Origin: Clusia tigrina
Taxonomy: Eukaryota > Arthropoda > Insecta > Diptera > Clusiidae
Assembly: GCA_920105625.2 (NCBI GenBank)
Contig: OV050030.1
Span: forward strand, 254,293,889-254,357,888
Reading direction: 5' to 3'
DNA length: 64,000 nt
The stretch's first letter is position 1. Each line of letters opens with the position of its first letter. Below are positions 37,476-50,914 of the stretch, one piece after another. The notes below the pieces were generated by a model that worked only from the letters and a program-made list of their open reading frames with translations, did not search any database and had not been told where the DNA came from. Position numbers and translations under genes: made by a program.

Positions 37476-39237
37476 ATTTTTGATTTGGGAATCAAGGGTA
37501 GCATAGCTTTGAGCGATAGCTTGAATTTACAAGAGGCTCGAGTACTTAATTGTTACAAAATTTCAAGGTTTTATGACGCTCCTGTAAAAAGTTACAAGCA
37601 TTTGTATGTTGCAAACTTTGATAGGTATAGGACGTACCGTATAAAAGTTAGAGCCATTTGAAGTTTTATCAGTGTTTGATTTGGGACTCAAGGGTAGCAT
37701 AGCTTTGAGCGATAGCTTAAATTGACAAGAGGCTCGAGTACTTTATTGTTACAAAATTTCAAGGTTTTATGACGCTCCAGTAAAAAGTTACAAGCATTTG
37801 TATGTTGCAAACTTTGATAGGTGTAGGACGTACCGTATAGAAGTTAGGGCCATTTGAAGTTTTATCAGTGTTTGATTTGGGACTCAAGGGTAGCATAGCT
37901 TTGAGCGATAGCTTAAATTGACAAGAGGCTCGAGTACTTAATTGTTACACAATTTGAAGGTTTTATGACGCTCCAGTAAAAAGTTACAAGCATTTGTATG
38001 TTGCAAACTTTGATAGGTGTAGGACGTACCGTATATAAGTTAGGGCCATTTGAAGTTTTATCAGTGTTTGATTTGGGACTCAAGGGTAGCATAGCTTTGA
38101 GCGATAGCTTAAATTGACAAGAGGCTCGAGTACTTTATTGTTACAAAATTTCAAGGTTTTATGACGCCCCAGTTAAAAGTTACAAGCATTTGTATGTTGC
38201 AAACTTTGATAGGTGTAGGACGTACCGTATAGAAGTTGGGGCCATTTGAAGTTTTATCAGTGTTTGATTTGGGACTCAAGGGTAGCAAAGCTTTGAGCGA
38301 TAGCTTAAATTGACACGAGGCTCGAGTACTTAATTGTTAAAAATTTCAAGGTTTTATGACGCTCCAGTAAAAAGTTACAAGCATTTATATGTTGCAAACT
38401 TTTATAGGTGTAGGACGTGTCGTATAGAAGTAAGGGCCATTTGAAGTTTTATCAGTGTTTGATTTGGGACTCAAGGGTAGCATAGCTTTGAGCGATCGCT
38501 TAAATTGACAAGAGGCTCGAGTACTTAATTGCTACAAAATTTCAAGGTTTTATGACGCTCCAGTAAAAAGTTACAAGCATTTGTATGTTGCAAACTTTGA
38601 TAAGTGTAGGACGTACCCTATAGAAGTGAGGCCTATTTGAAGTTTTATCAGTGTTTGCTTTGGGACTCAAGGGTAGCATAGCTTTGAGCGATAGCTTAAA
38701 TTGACTAGAGGTTCGAGTACTTTATTGTTAAAAAATTTCAAGGTCTTATGACGCTCCAGTAAAAATTTACAAGCTTTTGTATGTTGCAAACTTTGAAAGG
38801 TTTAGGACGTACCGTATAGATGTTAGGGCCATTTGAAGTTTTATCAGTGTTTGATTTGGGACTCAAGGGTAGAATAGCTTTGTGCGATAGCTTAAATTGA
38901 CAAGAGGCTCGAGTACTTAGTTGTTACAAAATTTCAAGGTTTTATGACGCCCCAGTTAATAGTTACAAGCATTTGTATGTTGCAAACTTTGATAGGTGTA
39001 GGACGTACCGTATAGAAGTTAGAGCCATTTGAAATTTTATCAGTGTTTGATTTGGGACTCAAGGGTAGCATAGCTTTGAGCGATAGCTTAAATTGACAAG
39101 AGGCTTAAGTATTTTATTGTTACAAAATTTCAAGGATTTATGACGCTCCAGTAAAAAGTTACAAGCATTTGTATGTTGCAAACTTTGATAGTGTAGGACG
39201 TACCGTATAGAAGTTAGGGGCAGTTGAAGTTTTATTA
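37476..39237 (-). repeat. 9-mer HOR unit, second occurrence (1762 bp)
   Basis: This unit repeats 31800-33561 at an offset of 5676 bases, including the chimeric monomer near 38946 that joins CTTAGTTGTTAC to GCCCCAGTTAATAG. The ATTAATG at its start has become ATTAATT, which removes the accidental start codon seen in sister copies. It is followed by a further partial copy. Confidence 0.8.
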
Positions 39238-42200
39238 ATGTTTGATTTGGGAATCAAGGGTAGCATAGCTTTGAGCGATAGCTTGAATTTACAAGAGGCT
39301 CGAGTACTTAATTGTTACAAAATTTCAAGGTTTTATGACGCTCCTGTAAAAAGTTACAAGCATTTGTATGTTGCAAACTTTGATAGGTATAGGACGTACC
39401 GTATAAAAGTTAGAGCCATTTGAAGTTTTATCAGTGTTTGATTTGGGACTCAAGGGTAGCATAGCTTTGAGCGATAGCTTAAATTGACAAGAGGCTCGAG
39501 TACTTTATTGTTACAAAATTTCAAGGTTTTATGACGCTCCAGTAAAAAGTTACAAGCATTTGTATGTTGCAAACTTTGTTAGGTGTAGGACGTACCGTAT
39601 AGAAGTTAGGGCCATTTGAAGTTTTATCAGTGTTTGATTTGGGACTCAAGGGTAGCATAGCTTTGAGCGATAGCTTAAATTGACAAGAGGCTCGAGTACT
39701 TAATTGTTACACAATTTGAAGGTTTTATGACGCTCCAGTAAAAAGTTACAAGCATTTGTATGTTGCAAACTTTGATAGGTGTAGGACGTACCGTATATAA
39801 GTTAGGGCCATTTGAAGTTTTATCAGTGTTTGATTTGGGACTCAAGGGTAGCATAGCTTTGAGCGATAGCTTAAATTGACAAGAGGCTCGAGTACTTTAT
39901 TGTTACAAAATTTCAAGGTTTTATGACGCCCCAGTTAAAAGTTACAAGCATTTGTATGTTGCAAACTTTGATAGGTGTAGGACGTACCGTATAGAAGTTG
40001 GGGCCATTTGAAGTTTTATCAGTGTTTGATTTGGGACTCAAGGGTAGCAAAGCTTTGAGCGATAGCTTAAATTGACACGAGGCTCGAGTACTTAATTGTT
40101 AAAAATTTCAAGGTTTTATGACGCTCCAGTAAAAAGTTACAAGCATTTATATGTTGCAAACTTTGATAGGTGTAGGACGTGTCGTATAGAAGTAAGGGCC
40201 ATTTTAAGTTTTATCAGTGTTTGATTTGGGACTCAAGGGTAGCATAGCTTTGAGCGATCGCTTAAATTGACAAGAGGCTCGAGTACTTAATTGCTACAAA
40301 ATTTCAAGGTTTTATGACGCTCCAGTAAAAAGTTACAAGCATTTGTATGTTGCAAACTTTGATAAGTGTAGGACGTACCCTATAGAAGTGAGGCCTATTT
40401 GAAGTTTTATCAGTGTTTGCTTTGGGACTCAAGGGTAGCATAGCTTTGAGCGATAGCTTAAATTGACTAGAGGTTCGAGTACTTTATTGTTAAAAAATTT
40501 CAAGGTCTTATGACGCTCCAGTAAAAATTTACAAGCTTTTGTATGTTGCAAACTTTGAAAGGTTTAGGACGTACCGTATAGATGTTAGGGCCATTTGAAG
40601 TTTTATCAGTGTTTGATTTGGGACTCAAGGGTAGAATAGCTTTGTGCGATAGCTTAAATTGACAAGAGGCTCGAGTACTTAGTTGTTACAAAATTTCAAG
40701 GTTTTATGACGCTCCAGTAAAAAGTTACAAGCATTTGTATGTTGCAAACTTTGATAGGTGTAGGACGTACCGTATAGAAGGTAGAGCCATTTGAAGTTTT
40801 ATCAGTGTTTGATGTGGGACTCAAGGGTAGCATAGCTTTGAGCGATAGCTTAAATTGACAAGAGGCTTAAGTACTTTATTGTTACAAAATTTCAAGGATT
40901 TATGACGCTCCAGTAAAAAGTTACAAGCATTTGTATGTTGCAAACTTTGATAGTGTAGGACGTACCGTATAGAAGTTAGGGCCATTTGAAGTTTTATCAG
41001 TGTTTTATTTGGGGACTCAAGGATAGCATAACTTTGAGCGATAGCTTAAATTGACAAGTGGCTCGAGTACTTAATTGTTACAAAATTTCAAGGTTTTATG
41101 ACGCTCCAGTAAAAAGTTACAAGCATTTGTATGTTGCAAACTTTGATAGGTGTAGGACGTACCGTATAGAAGTGAGGCCTATTTGAAGTTTTATCAGTGT
41201 TTGCTTTGGGACTCAAGGGTAGCATAGCTTTGAGCGATAGCTTAAATTGACTAGAGGTTCGAGTACTTTATTGTTAAAAAATTTCAAGGTTTTATGACGC
41301 TCCAGTAAAAATTTACAAGCTTTTGTATGTTGCAAACTTTGAAAGGTTTAGGACGTACCGTATAGATGTTAGGGCCATTTGAAGTTTTATCAGTGTTTGA
41401 TTTGGGACTCAAGGGTAGAATAGCTTTGTGCGATAGCTTAAATTGACAAGAGGCTCGAGTACTTAGTTGTTACAAAATTTCAAGGTTTTATGACGCTCCA
41501 GTAAAAAGTTACAAGCATTTGTATGTTGCAAACTTTGATAGGTGTAGGACGTACCGTATAGAAGTTAGAGCCATTTGAAGTTTTATCAGTGTTTGATGTG
41601 GGACTCAAGGGTAGCATAGCTTTGAGCGATAGCTTAAATTGACAAGAGGCTTAAGTACTTTATTGTTACAAAATTTCAAGGATTTATGACGCTCCAGTAA
41701 AAAGTTACAAGCATTTGTATGTTGCAAACTTTGATAGTGTAGGAGGTACCGTATAGAAGTTAGGGCCATTTGAAATTTTATCAGTGTTTGATTTGGGACT
41801 CAAGGGTAGCATAGCTTTGAGCGATAGCTTAAATTGACAAGAGGCTCGAGTACTTTATTGTTACAAAATTTCAAGGTTTTATGACGCTCCAGTAAAGAGT
41901 TACTAGCATTTGTATGTTGCAAACTTTGTTAGGTGTAGCACGTAACGTATAGAAGTTAGGGCCATTTGAAGTTTATCAGTGTTTGATTTGGGACTCAAGG
42001 GTAGCATAGCTTTGAGCGATAGCTTAAATTGACAAGAGGCTCGAGTACTTTATTGTTACAAAATTTCAAGGTTTTATGACGCCCCAGTTAATAGTTACAA
42101 GCATTTGTATGTTGCAAACTTTGATAGGTGTAGGACGTACCGTATAGAAGTTAGAGCCATTTGAAATTTTATCAGTGTTTGATTTGGGACTCAAGGGTAG

Positions 42201-42369
42201 CATAGCTTTGAGCGATAGCTTAAATTGACAAGAGGCTTAAGTATTTTATTGTTACAAAATTTCAAGGATTTATGACGCTCCAGTAAAAAGTTACAAGCAT
42301 TTGTATGTTGCAAACTTTGATAGTGTAGGACGTACCGTATAGAAGTTAGGGGCAGTTGAAGTTTTATTA
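39238..42369 (-). repeat. 16-mer HOR unit, copy 1 (3132 bp)
   Basis: The first part, to about 40.68 kb, repeats 37476 onward at 1762 bases. The unit then continues with the GATGTGGG, GTTTTATTTGGGG and AGGAGGTACC monomers and ends at the next ATTAATG unit at 42370. A jump near 41165 joins a TAGAAG unit to GTGAGGCCTATTTG. One extra G near 41013 (GGGGACTC) is private. Confidence 0.82.
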
Positions 42370-45300
42370 ATGTTTGATTTGGGAATCAAGGGTAGCATAG
42401 CTTTGAGCGATAGCTTGAATTTACAAGAGGCTCGAGTACTTAATTGTTACAAAATTTCAAATTTTTATGACGCTCCTGTAAAAAGTTACAAGCATTTGTA
42501 TGTTGCAAACTTTGATAGGTATAGGACGTACCGTATAAAAGTTAGAGCCATTTGAAGTTTTATCAGTGTTTGATTTGGGACTCAAGGGTAGCATAGCTTT
42601 GAGCGATAGCTTAAATTGACAAGAGGCTCGAGTACTTTATTGTTACAAAATTTCAAGGTTTTATGACGCTCCAGTAAAAAGTTACAAGCATTTGTATGTT
42701 GCAAACTTTGATAGGTGTAGGACGTACCGTATAGAAGTTAGGGCCATTTGAAGTTTTATCAGTGTTTGATTTGGGACTCAAGGGTAGCATAGCTTTGAGC
42801 GATAGCTTAAATTGACAAGAGGCTCGAGTACTTAATTGTTACACAATTTGAAGGTTTTATGACGCTCCAGTAAAAAGTTACAAGCATTTGTATGTTGCAA
42901 ACTTTGATAGGTGTTGGACGTACCGTATATAAGTTAGGGCCATTTGAAGTTTTATCAGTGTTTGATTTGGGACTCAAGGGTAGCATAGCTTTGAGCGATA
43001 GCTTAAATTGACAAGAGGCTCGAGTACTTTATTGTTACAAAATTTCAAGGTTTTATGACGCCCCAGTTAAAAGTTACAAGCATTTGTATGTTGCAAACTT
43101 TGATAGGTGTAGGACGTACCGTATAGAAGTTGGGGCCATTTGAAGTTTTATCAGTGTTTGATTTGGGACTCAAGGGCAGCAAAGCTTTGAGCGATAGCTT
43201 AAATTGACACGAGGCTCGAGTACTTAATTGTTAAAAATTTCAAGGTTTTATGACGCTCCAGTAAAAAGTTACAAGCATTTATATGTTGCAAACTTTGATA
43301 GGTGTAGGACGTGTCGTATAGAAGTAAGGGCCATTTGAAGTTTTATCAGTGTTTGATTTGGGACTCAAGGGTAGCATAGCTTTGAGCGATAGCTTAAATT
43401 GACAAGAGGCTCGAGTACTTAATTGTTAAAAAATTTCAAGGTCTTATGACGCTCCAGTAAAAATTTACAAGCTTTTGTATGTTGCAAACTTTGAAAGGTT
43501 TAGGACGTACCGTATAGATGTTAGGGCCATTTGAAGTTTTATCAGTGTTTGATTTGGGACTCAAGGGTAGAATAGCTTTGTGCGATAGCTTAAATTGACA
43601 AGAGGCTCGAGTACTTAGTTGTTACAAAATTTCAAGGTTTTATGACGCTCCAGTAAAAAGTTACAAGCATTTGTATGTTGCAAACTTTGATAGGTGTAGG
43701 ACGTACCGTATAGAAGTTAGAGCCATTTGAAGTTTTATCAGTGTTTGATGTGGGACTCAAGGGTATCATAGCTTTGAGCGATAGCTTAAATTTACAAGAG
43801 GCTTAAGTACTTTATTGTTACAAAATTTCAAGGATTTATGACGCTCCAGTAAAAAGTTACAAGCATTTGTATGTTGCAAACTTTGATAGTGTAGGACGTA
43901 CCGTATAGAAGTTAGGGCCATTTGAAGTTTTATCAGTGTTTTATTTGGGACTCAAGGATAGCATAACTTTGAGCGATAGCTTAAATTGACAAGTGGCTCG
44001 AGTACTTAATTGTTACAAAATTTCAAGGTTTTATGACGCTCCAGTAAAAAGTTACAAGCATTTGTATGTTGCAAACTTTGATAGGTGTAGGACGTACCGT
44101 ATAGAAGTGAGGCCTATTTGAAGTTTTATCAGTGTTTGCTTTGGGACTCAAGGGTAGCATAGCTTTGAGCGATAGCTTAAATTGACTAGAGGTTCGAGTA
44201 CTTTATTGTTAAAAAATTTCAAGGTTTTATGACGCTCCAGTAAAAATTTACAAGCTTTTGTATGTTGCAAACTTTGAAAGGTTTAGGACGTACCGTATAG
44301 ATGTTAGGGCCATTTGAAGTTTTATCAGTGTTTGATTTGGGACTCAAGGGTAGAATAGCTTTGTGCGATAGCTTAAATTGACAAGAGGCTCGAGTACTTA
44401 GTTGTTACAAAATTTCAAGGTTTTATGACGCTCCAGTAAAAAGTTACAAGCATTTGTATGTTGCAAACTTTGATAGGTGTAGGACGTACCGTATAGAAGT
44501 TAGAGCCATTTGAAGTTTTATCAGTGTTTGATGTGGGACTCAAGGGTAGCATAGCTTTGAGCGATAGCTTAAATTGACAAGAGGCATAAGTACTTTATTG
44601 TTACAAAATTTCAAGGATTTATGACGCTCCAGTAAAAAGTTACAAGCATTTGTATGTTGCAAACTTTGATAGTGTAGGACGTACCGTATAGAAGTTAGGG
44701 CCATTTGAAGTTTTATCAGTGTTTTATTTGGGACTCAAGGATAGCATAACTTTGAGCGATAGCTTAAATTGACAAGTGGCTCGAGTACTTAATTGTTACA
44801 AAATTTCAAGGTTTTATGACGCTCCAGTAAAAAGTTACAAGCATTTGTATGTTGCAAACTTTGATAGGTGTAGGACGTACCGTATAGAAGTTAGAGCCAT
44901 TTGAAATTTTATCAGTGTTTGATTTGGGACTCAAGGGTAGCATAGCTTTGAGCGATAGCTTAAATTGACAAGAGGCTCGAGTACTTTATTGTTACAAAAT
45001 TTCAAGGTTTTATGACGCTCCAGTAAAAAGTTACTAGCATTTGTATGTTGCAAACTTTGTTAGGTGTAGCACGTAACGTATAGAAGTTAGGGCCATTTGA
45101 AGTTTATCAGTGTTTGATTTGGGACTCAAGGGTAGCATAGCTTTGAGCGATAGCTTAAATTGACAAGAGGCTCGAGTACTTTATTGTTACAAAATTTCAA
45201 GGTTTTATGACGCCCCAGTTAATAGTTACAAGCATTTGTATGTTGCAAACTTTGATAGGTGTAGGACGTACCGTATAGAAGTTAGAGCCATTTGAAATTT

Positions 45301-45500
45301 TATCAGTGTTTGATTTGGGACTCAAGGGTAGCATAGCTTTGAGCGATAGCTTAAATTGACAAGAGGCTTAAGTATTTTATTGTTACAAAATTTCAAGGAT
45401 TTATGACGCTCCAGTAAAAAGTTACAAGCATTTGTATGTTGCAAACTTTGATAGTGTAGGACGTACCGTATAGAAGTTAGGGGCAGTTGAAGTTTTATTA
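42370..45500 (-). repeat. 16-mer HOR unit, copy 2 (3131 bp)
   Basis: Same overall length as copy 1 but not by simple copying. The offset is 3132 bases to about 43390, falls to about 2936 (one monomer fewer) where the GCGATCGC/TTGCTAC unit has been skipped, and returns to about 3130 near 44.9 kb, where a monomer missing from copy 1 reappears (GTTTTATTTGGG at about 44720). The first monomer has a private CAAATTTTTATGACG near 42459. Confidence 0.82.
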
Positions 45501-46189
45501 ATGTTTGATTTGGGAATCAAGGGTAGCATAGCTTTGAGCGATAGCTTGAATTTACAAGAGGCTCGAGTACTTAATTGTTACAAAATTTCAAGGTTTTATG
45601 ACGCTCCTGTAAAAAGTTACAAGCATTTGTATGTTGCAAACTTTGATAGGTATAGGACGTACCGTATAAAAGTTAGAGCCATTTGAAGTTTTATCAGTGT
45701 TTGATTTGGGACTCAAGGGTAGCATAGCTTTGAGCGATAGCTTAAATTGACAAGAGGCTCGAGTACTTTATTGTTACAAAATTTCAAGGTTTTATGACGC
45801 TCCAGTAAAAAGTTACAAGCATTTGTATGTTGCAAACTTTGATAGGTGTAGGACGTACCGTATAGAAGTTAGGGACATTTGAAGTTTTATCAGTGTTTGA
45901 TTTGGGACTCAAGGGTAGCATAGCTTTGAGCGATAGCTTAAATTGACAAGAGGCTCGAGTACTTAATTGTTACACAATTTGAAGGTTTTATGACGCTCCA
46001 GTAAAAAGTTACAAGCATTTGTATGTTGCAAACTTTGATAGGTGTAGGACGTACCGTATATAAGTTAGGGCCATTTGAAGTTTTATCAGTGTTTGATTTG
46101 GGACTCAAGGGTAGCATAGCTTTGAGCGATAGCTTAAATTGACAAGAGGCTCGAGTACTTTATTGTTACAAAATTTCAAGGTTTTATGA

Positions 46190-47754
46190 CGCCCCAGTTA
46201 AAAGTTACAAGCATTTGTATGTTGCAAACTTTGATAGGTGTAGGACGTACCGTATAGAAGTTGGGGCCATTTGAAGTTTTATCAGTGTTTGATTTGGGAC
46301 TCAAGGGTAGCAAAGCTTTGAGCGATAGCTTAAATTGACATGAGGCTCGAGTACTTAATTGTTAAAAATTTCAAGGTTTTATGACGCTCCAGTAAAAAGT
46401 TACAAGCATTTATATGTTGCAAACTTTGATAGGTGTAGGACGTGTCGTATAGAAGTAAGGGCCATTTGAAGTTTTATCAGTGTTTGATTTGGGACTCAAG
46501 GGTAGCATAGCTTTGAGCGATCGCTTAAATTGACAAGAGGCTCGAGTACTTAATTGCTACAAAATTTCAAGGTTTTATGACGCTCCAGTAAAAAGTTACA
46601 AGCATTTGTATGTTGCAAACTTTGATAAGTGTAGGACGTACCCTATAGAAGTGAGGCCTATTTGAAGTTTTATCAGTGTTTGCTTTGGGACTCAAGGGTA
46701 GCATAGCTTTGAGCGATAGCTTAAATTGACTAGAGGTTCGAGTACTTTATTGTTAAAAAATTTCAAGGTCTTATGACGCTCCAGTAAAAATTTACAAGCT
46801 TTTGTATGTTGCAAACTTTGAAAGGTTTAGGACGTACCGTATAGATGTTAGGGCCATTTGAAGTTTTATCAGTGTTTGATTTGGGACTCAAGGGTAGAAT
46901 AGCTTTGTGCGATAGCTTAAATTGACAAGAGGCTCGAGTACTTAATTGTTACAAAATTTCAAGGTTTTATGACGCTCCAGTAAAAAGTTACAAGCATTTG
47001 TATGTTGCAAACTTTGATAGGTGTAGGACGTACCGTATAGAAGTTAGAGCCATTTGAAGTTTTATCAGTGTTTGATGTGGGACTCAAGGGTAGCATAGCT
47101 TTGAGCGATAGCTTAAATTGACAAGAGGCTTAAGTACTTTATTGTTACAAAATTTCAAGGATTTATGACGCTCCAGTAAAAAGTTACAAGCATTTGTATG
47201 TTGCAAATTTTGATAGTGTAGGACGTACCGTATAGAAGTTAGGGCCATTTGAAGTTTTATCAGTGTTTTATTTGGGACTCAAGGATAGCATAACTTTGAG
47301 CGATAGCTTAAATTGACAAGTGGCTCGAGTACTTAATTGTTACAAAATTTCAAGGTTTTATGACGCTCCAGTAAAAAGTTACAAGCATTTGTATGTTGCA
47401 AACTTTGATAGGTGTAGGACGTACCGTATAGAAGTTAGAGCCATTTGAAATTTTATCAGTGTTTGATTTGGGACTCAAGGGTAGCATAGCTTTGAGCGAT
47501 AGCTTAAATTGACAAGAGGCTCGAGTACTTTATTGTTACAAAATTTCAAGGTTTTATGACGCTCCAGTAAAAAGTTACTAGCATTTGTATGTTGCAAACT
47601 TTGTTAGGTGTAGGACGTAACGTATAGAAGTTAGGGCCATTTGAAGTTTATCAGTGTTTGATTTGGGACTCAAGGGTAGCATAGCTTTGAGCGATAGCTT
47701 AAATTGACAAGAGGCTCGAGTACTTTATTGTTACAAAATTTCAAGGTTTTATGA
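46190..47754 (-). repeat. 8-mer HOR, copy 1 of 3 (1565 bp)
   Basis: CGCCCCAGTTAA occurs at 46190, 47755 and 49320, with the closely related CGCCCCAGTTAATAG at 50885, always 1565 bases apart. The eight monomers are marked in order by TTGGGGCC, GACATGAGG with GTGTCG, GCGATCGC with TTGCTAC, GTGAGGCC with AGAGGTTCG, GGTCTTATG, GAATAGCTTTGTGCG, GATGTGGG with GGCTTAAGTAC, and GTTTTATTTGGG up to AGTTACTAGC. Confidence 0.9.
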
Positions 47755-49319
47755 CGCCCCAGTTAAAAGTTACAAGCATTTGTATGTTGCAAACTTTGAT
47801 AGGTGTAGGACGTACCGTATAGAAGTTGGGGCCATTTGAAGTTTTATCAGTGTTTGATTTGGGACTCAAGGGTAGCAAAGCTTTGAGCGATAGCTTAAAT
47901 TGACATGAGGCTCGAGTACTTAATTGTTAAAAATTTCAAGGTTTTATGACGCTCCAGTAAAAAGTTACAAGCATTTATATGTTGCAAACTTTGATAGGTG
48001 TAGGACGTGTCGTATAGAAGTAAGGGCCATTTGAAGTTTTATCAGTGTTTGATTTGGGACTTAAGGGTAGCATAGCTTTGAGCGATCGCTTAAATTGACA
48101 AGAGGCTCGAGTACTTAATTGCTACAAAATTTCAAGGTTTTATGACGCTCCAGTAAAAAGTTACAAGCATTTGTATGTTGCAAACTTTGATAAGTGTAGG
48201 ACGTACCCTATAGAAGTGAGGCCTATTTGAAGTTTTATCAGTGTTTGCTTTGGGACTCAAGGGTAGCATAGCTTTGAGCGATAGCTTAAATTGACTAGAG
48301 GTTCGAGTACTTTATTGTTAAAAAATTTCAAGGTCTTATGACGCTCCAGTAAAAATTTACAAGCTTTTGTATGTTGCAAACTTTGAAAGGTTTAGGACGT
48401 ACCGTATAGATGTTAGGGCCATTTGAAGTTTTATCAGTGTTTGATTTGGGACTCAAGGGTAGAATAGCTTTGTGCGATAGCTTAAATTGACAAGAGGCTC
48501 GAGTACTTAATTGTTACAAAATTTCAAGGTTTTATGACGCTCCAGTAAAAAGTTACAAGCATTTGTATGTTGCAAACTTTGATAGGTGTAGGACGTACCG
48601 TATAGAAGTTAGAGCCATTTGAAGTTTTATCAGTGTTTGATGTGGGACTCAAGGGTAGCATAGCTTTGAGCGATAGCTTAAATTGACAAGAGGCTTAAGT
48701 ACTTTATTGTTACAAAATTTCAAGGATTTATGACGCTCCAGTAAAAAGTTACAAGCATTTGTATGTTGCAAATTTTGATAGTGTAGGACGTACCGTATAG
48801 AAGTTAGGGCCATTTGAAGTTTTATCAGTGTTTTATTTGGGACTCAAGGATAGCATAACTTTGAGCGATAGCTTAAATTGACAAGTGGCTCGAGTACTTA
48901 ATTGTTACAAAATTTCAAGGTTTTATGACGCTCCAGTAAAAAGTTACAAGCATTTGTATGTTGCAAACTTTGATAGGTGTAGGACGTACCGTATAGAAGT
49001 TAGAGCCATTTGAAATTTTATCAGTGTTTGATTTGGGACTCAAGGGTAGCATAGCTTTGAGCGATAGCTTAAATTGACAAGAGGCTCGAGTACTTTATTG
49101 TTACAAAATTTCAAGGTTTTATGACGCTCCAGTAAAAAGTTACTAGCATTTGTATGTTGCAAACTTTGTTAGGTGTAGGACGTAACGTATAGAAGTTAGG
49201 GCCATTTGAAGTTTATCAGTGTTTGATTTGGGACTCAAGGGTAGCATAGCTTTGAGCGATAGCTTAAATTGACAAGAGGCTCGAGTACTTTATTGTTACA
49301 AAATTTCAAGGTTTTATGA
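47755..49319 (-). repeat. 8-mer HOR, copy 2 of 3 (1565 bp)
   Basis: Nearly identical to copy 1, sharing GCAAATTTTGATAG (47204 and 48769) and the change of TTAGTTGTTAC to TTAATTGTTAC. A private GGGACTTAAGGG near 48058 separates it from copy 1. Shared derived changes between copies 1 and 2 that copy 3 lacks suggest these two are the most recent pair (inference). Confidence 0.9.
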
Positions 49320-50884
49320 CGCCCCAGTTAAAAGTTACAAGCATTTGTATGTTGCAAACTTTGATAGGTGTAGGACGTACCGTATAGAAGTTGGGGCCAT
49401 TTGAAGTTTTATCAGTGTTTGATTTGGGACTCAAGGGTAGCAAAGCTTTGAGCGATAGCTTAAATTGACATGAGGCTCGAGTACTTAATTGTTAAAAATT
49501 TCAAGGTTTTATGACGCTCCAGTAAAAAGTTACAAGCATTTATATGTTGCAAACTTTGATAGGTGTAGGACGTGTCGTATAGAAGTAAGGGCCATTTGAA
49601 GTTTTATCAGTGTTTGATTTGGGACTCAAGGGTAGCATAGCTTTGAGCGATCGCTTAAATTGACAAGAGGCTCGAGTACTTAATTGCTACAAAATTTCAA
49701 GGTTTTATGACGCTCCAGTAAAAAGTTACAAGCATTTGTATGTTGCAAACTTTGATAAGTGTAGGACGTACCCTATAGAAGTGAGGCCTATTTGAAGTTT
49801 TATCAGTGTTTGCTTTGGGAATCAAGGGTAGCATAGCTTTGAGCGATAGCTTAAATTGACTAGAGGTTCGAGTACTTTATTGTTAAAAAAGTTCAAGGTC
49901 TTATGACGCTCCAGTAAAAATTTACAAGCTTTTGTATGTTGCAAACTTTGAAAGGTTTAGGACGTACCGTATAGATGTTAGGGCCATTTGAAGTTTTATC
50001 AGTGTTTGATTTGGGACTCAATGGTAGAATAGCTTTGTGCGATAGCTTAAATTGACAAGAGGCTCGAGTACTTAGTTGTTACAAAATTTCAAGGTTTTAT
50101 GACGCTCCAGTAAAAAGTTACAAGCATTTGTATGTTGCAAACTTTGATAGGTGTAGGACGTACCGTATAGAAGTTAGGGCCATTTGAAGTTTTATCAGTG
50201 TTTGATTTGGGACTCAAGGGTAGCATAGCTTTGAGCGATAGCTTAAATTGACAAGAGGCTTAAGTACTTTATTGTTACAAAATTTCAAGGATTTATGACG
50301 CTCCAGTAAAAAGTTACAAGCATTTGTATGTTGCAAACTTTGATAGTGTAGGACGTACCGTATAGAAGTTAGGGCCATTTGAAGTTTTATCAGTGTTTTA
50401 TTTGGGACTCAAGGATAGCATAACTTTGAGCGATAGCTTAAATTGACAAGTGGCTCGAGTACTTAATTGTTACAAAATTTCAAGGTTTTATGACGCTCCA
50501 GTAAAAAGTTACAAGCATTTGTATGTTGCAAACTTTGATAGGTGTAGGACGTACCGTATAGAAGTTAGAGCCATTTGAAATTTTATCAGTGTTTGATTTG
50601 GGACTCAAGGGTAGCATAGCTTTGAGCGATAGCTTAAATTGACAAGAGGCTCGAGTACTTTATTGTTACAAAATTTCAAGGTTTTATGACGCTCCAGTAA
50701 AAAGTTACTAGCATTTGTATGTTGCAAACTTTGTTAGGTGTAGGACGTAACGTATAGAAGTTAGGGCCATTTGAAGTTTATCAGTGTTTGATTTGGGACT
50801 CAAGGGTAGCATAGCTTTGAGCGATAGCTTAAATTGACAAGAGGCTCGAGTACTTTATTGTTACAAAATTTCAAGGTTTTATGA
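49320..50884 (-). repeat. 8-mer HOR, copy 3 of 3 (1565 bp)
   Basis: Same monomer order as copies 1 and 2 but with older states (CTTAGTTGTTAC near 50073, GCAAACTTTGATAG near 50331) and several private changes: GGGAATC near 49818, AAAAGTTCAAGG near 49888, CAATGG near 50020. It ends at the GCCCCAGTTAATAG unit, which is the mirror of left 6391-6409. Confidence 0.88.
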
Positions 50885-50914
50885 CGCCCCAGTTAATAGT
50901 TACAAGCATTTGTA

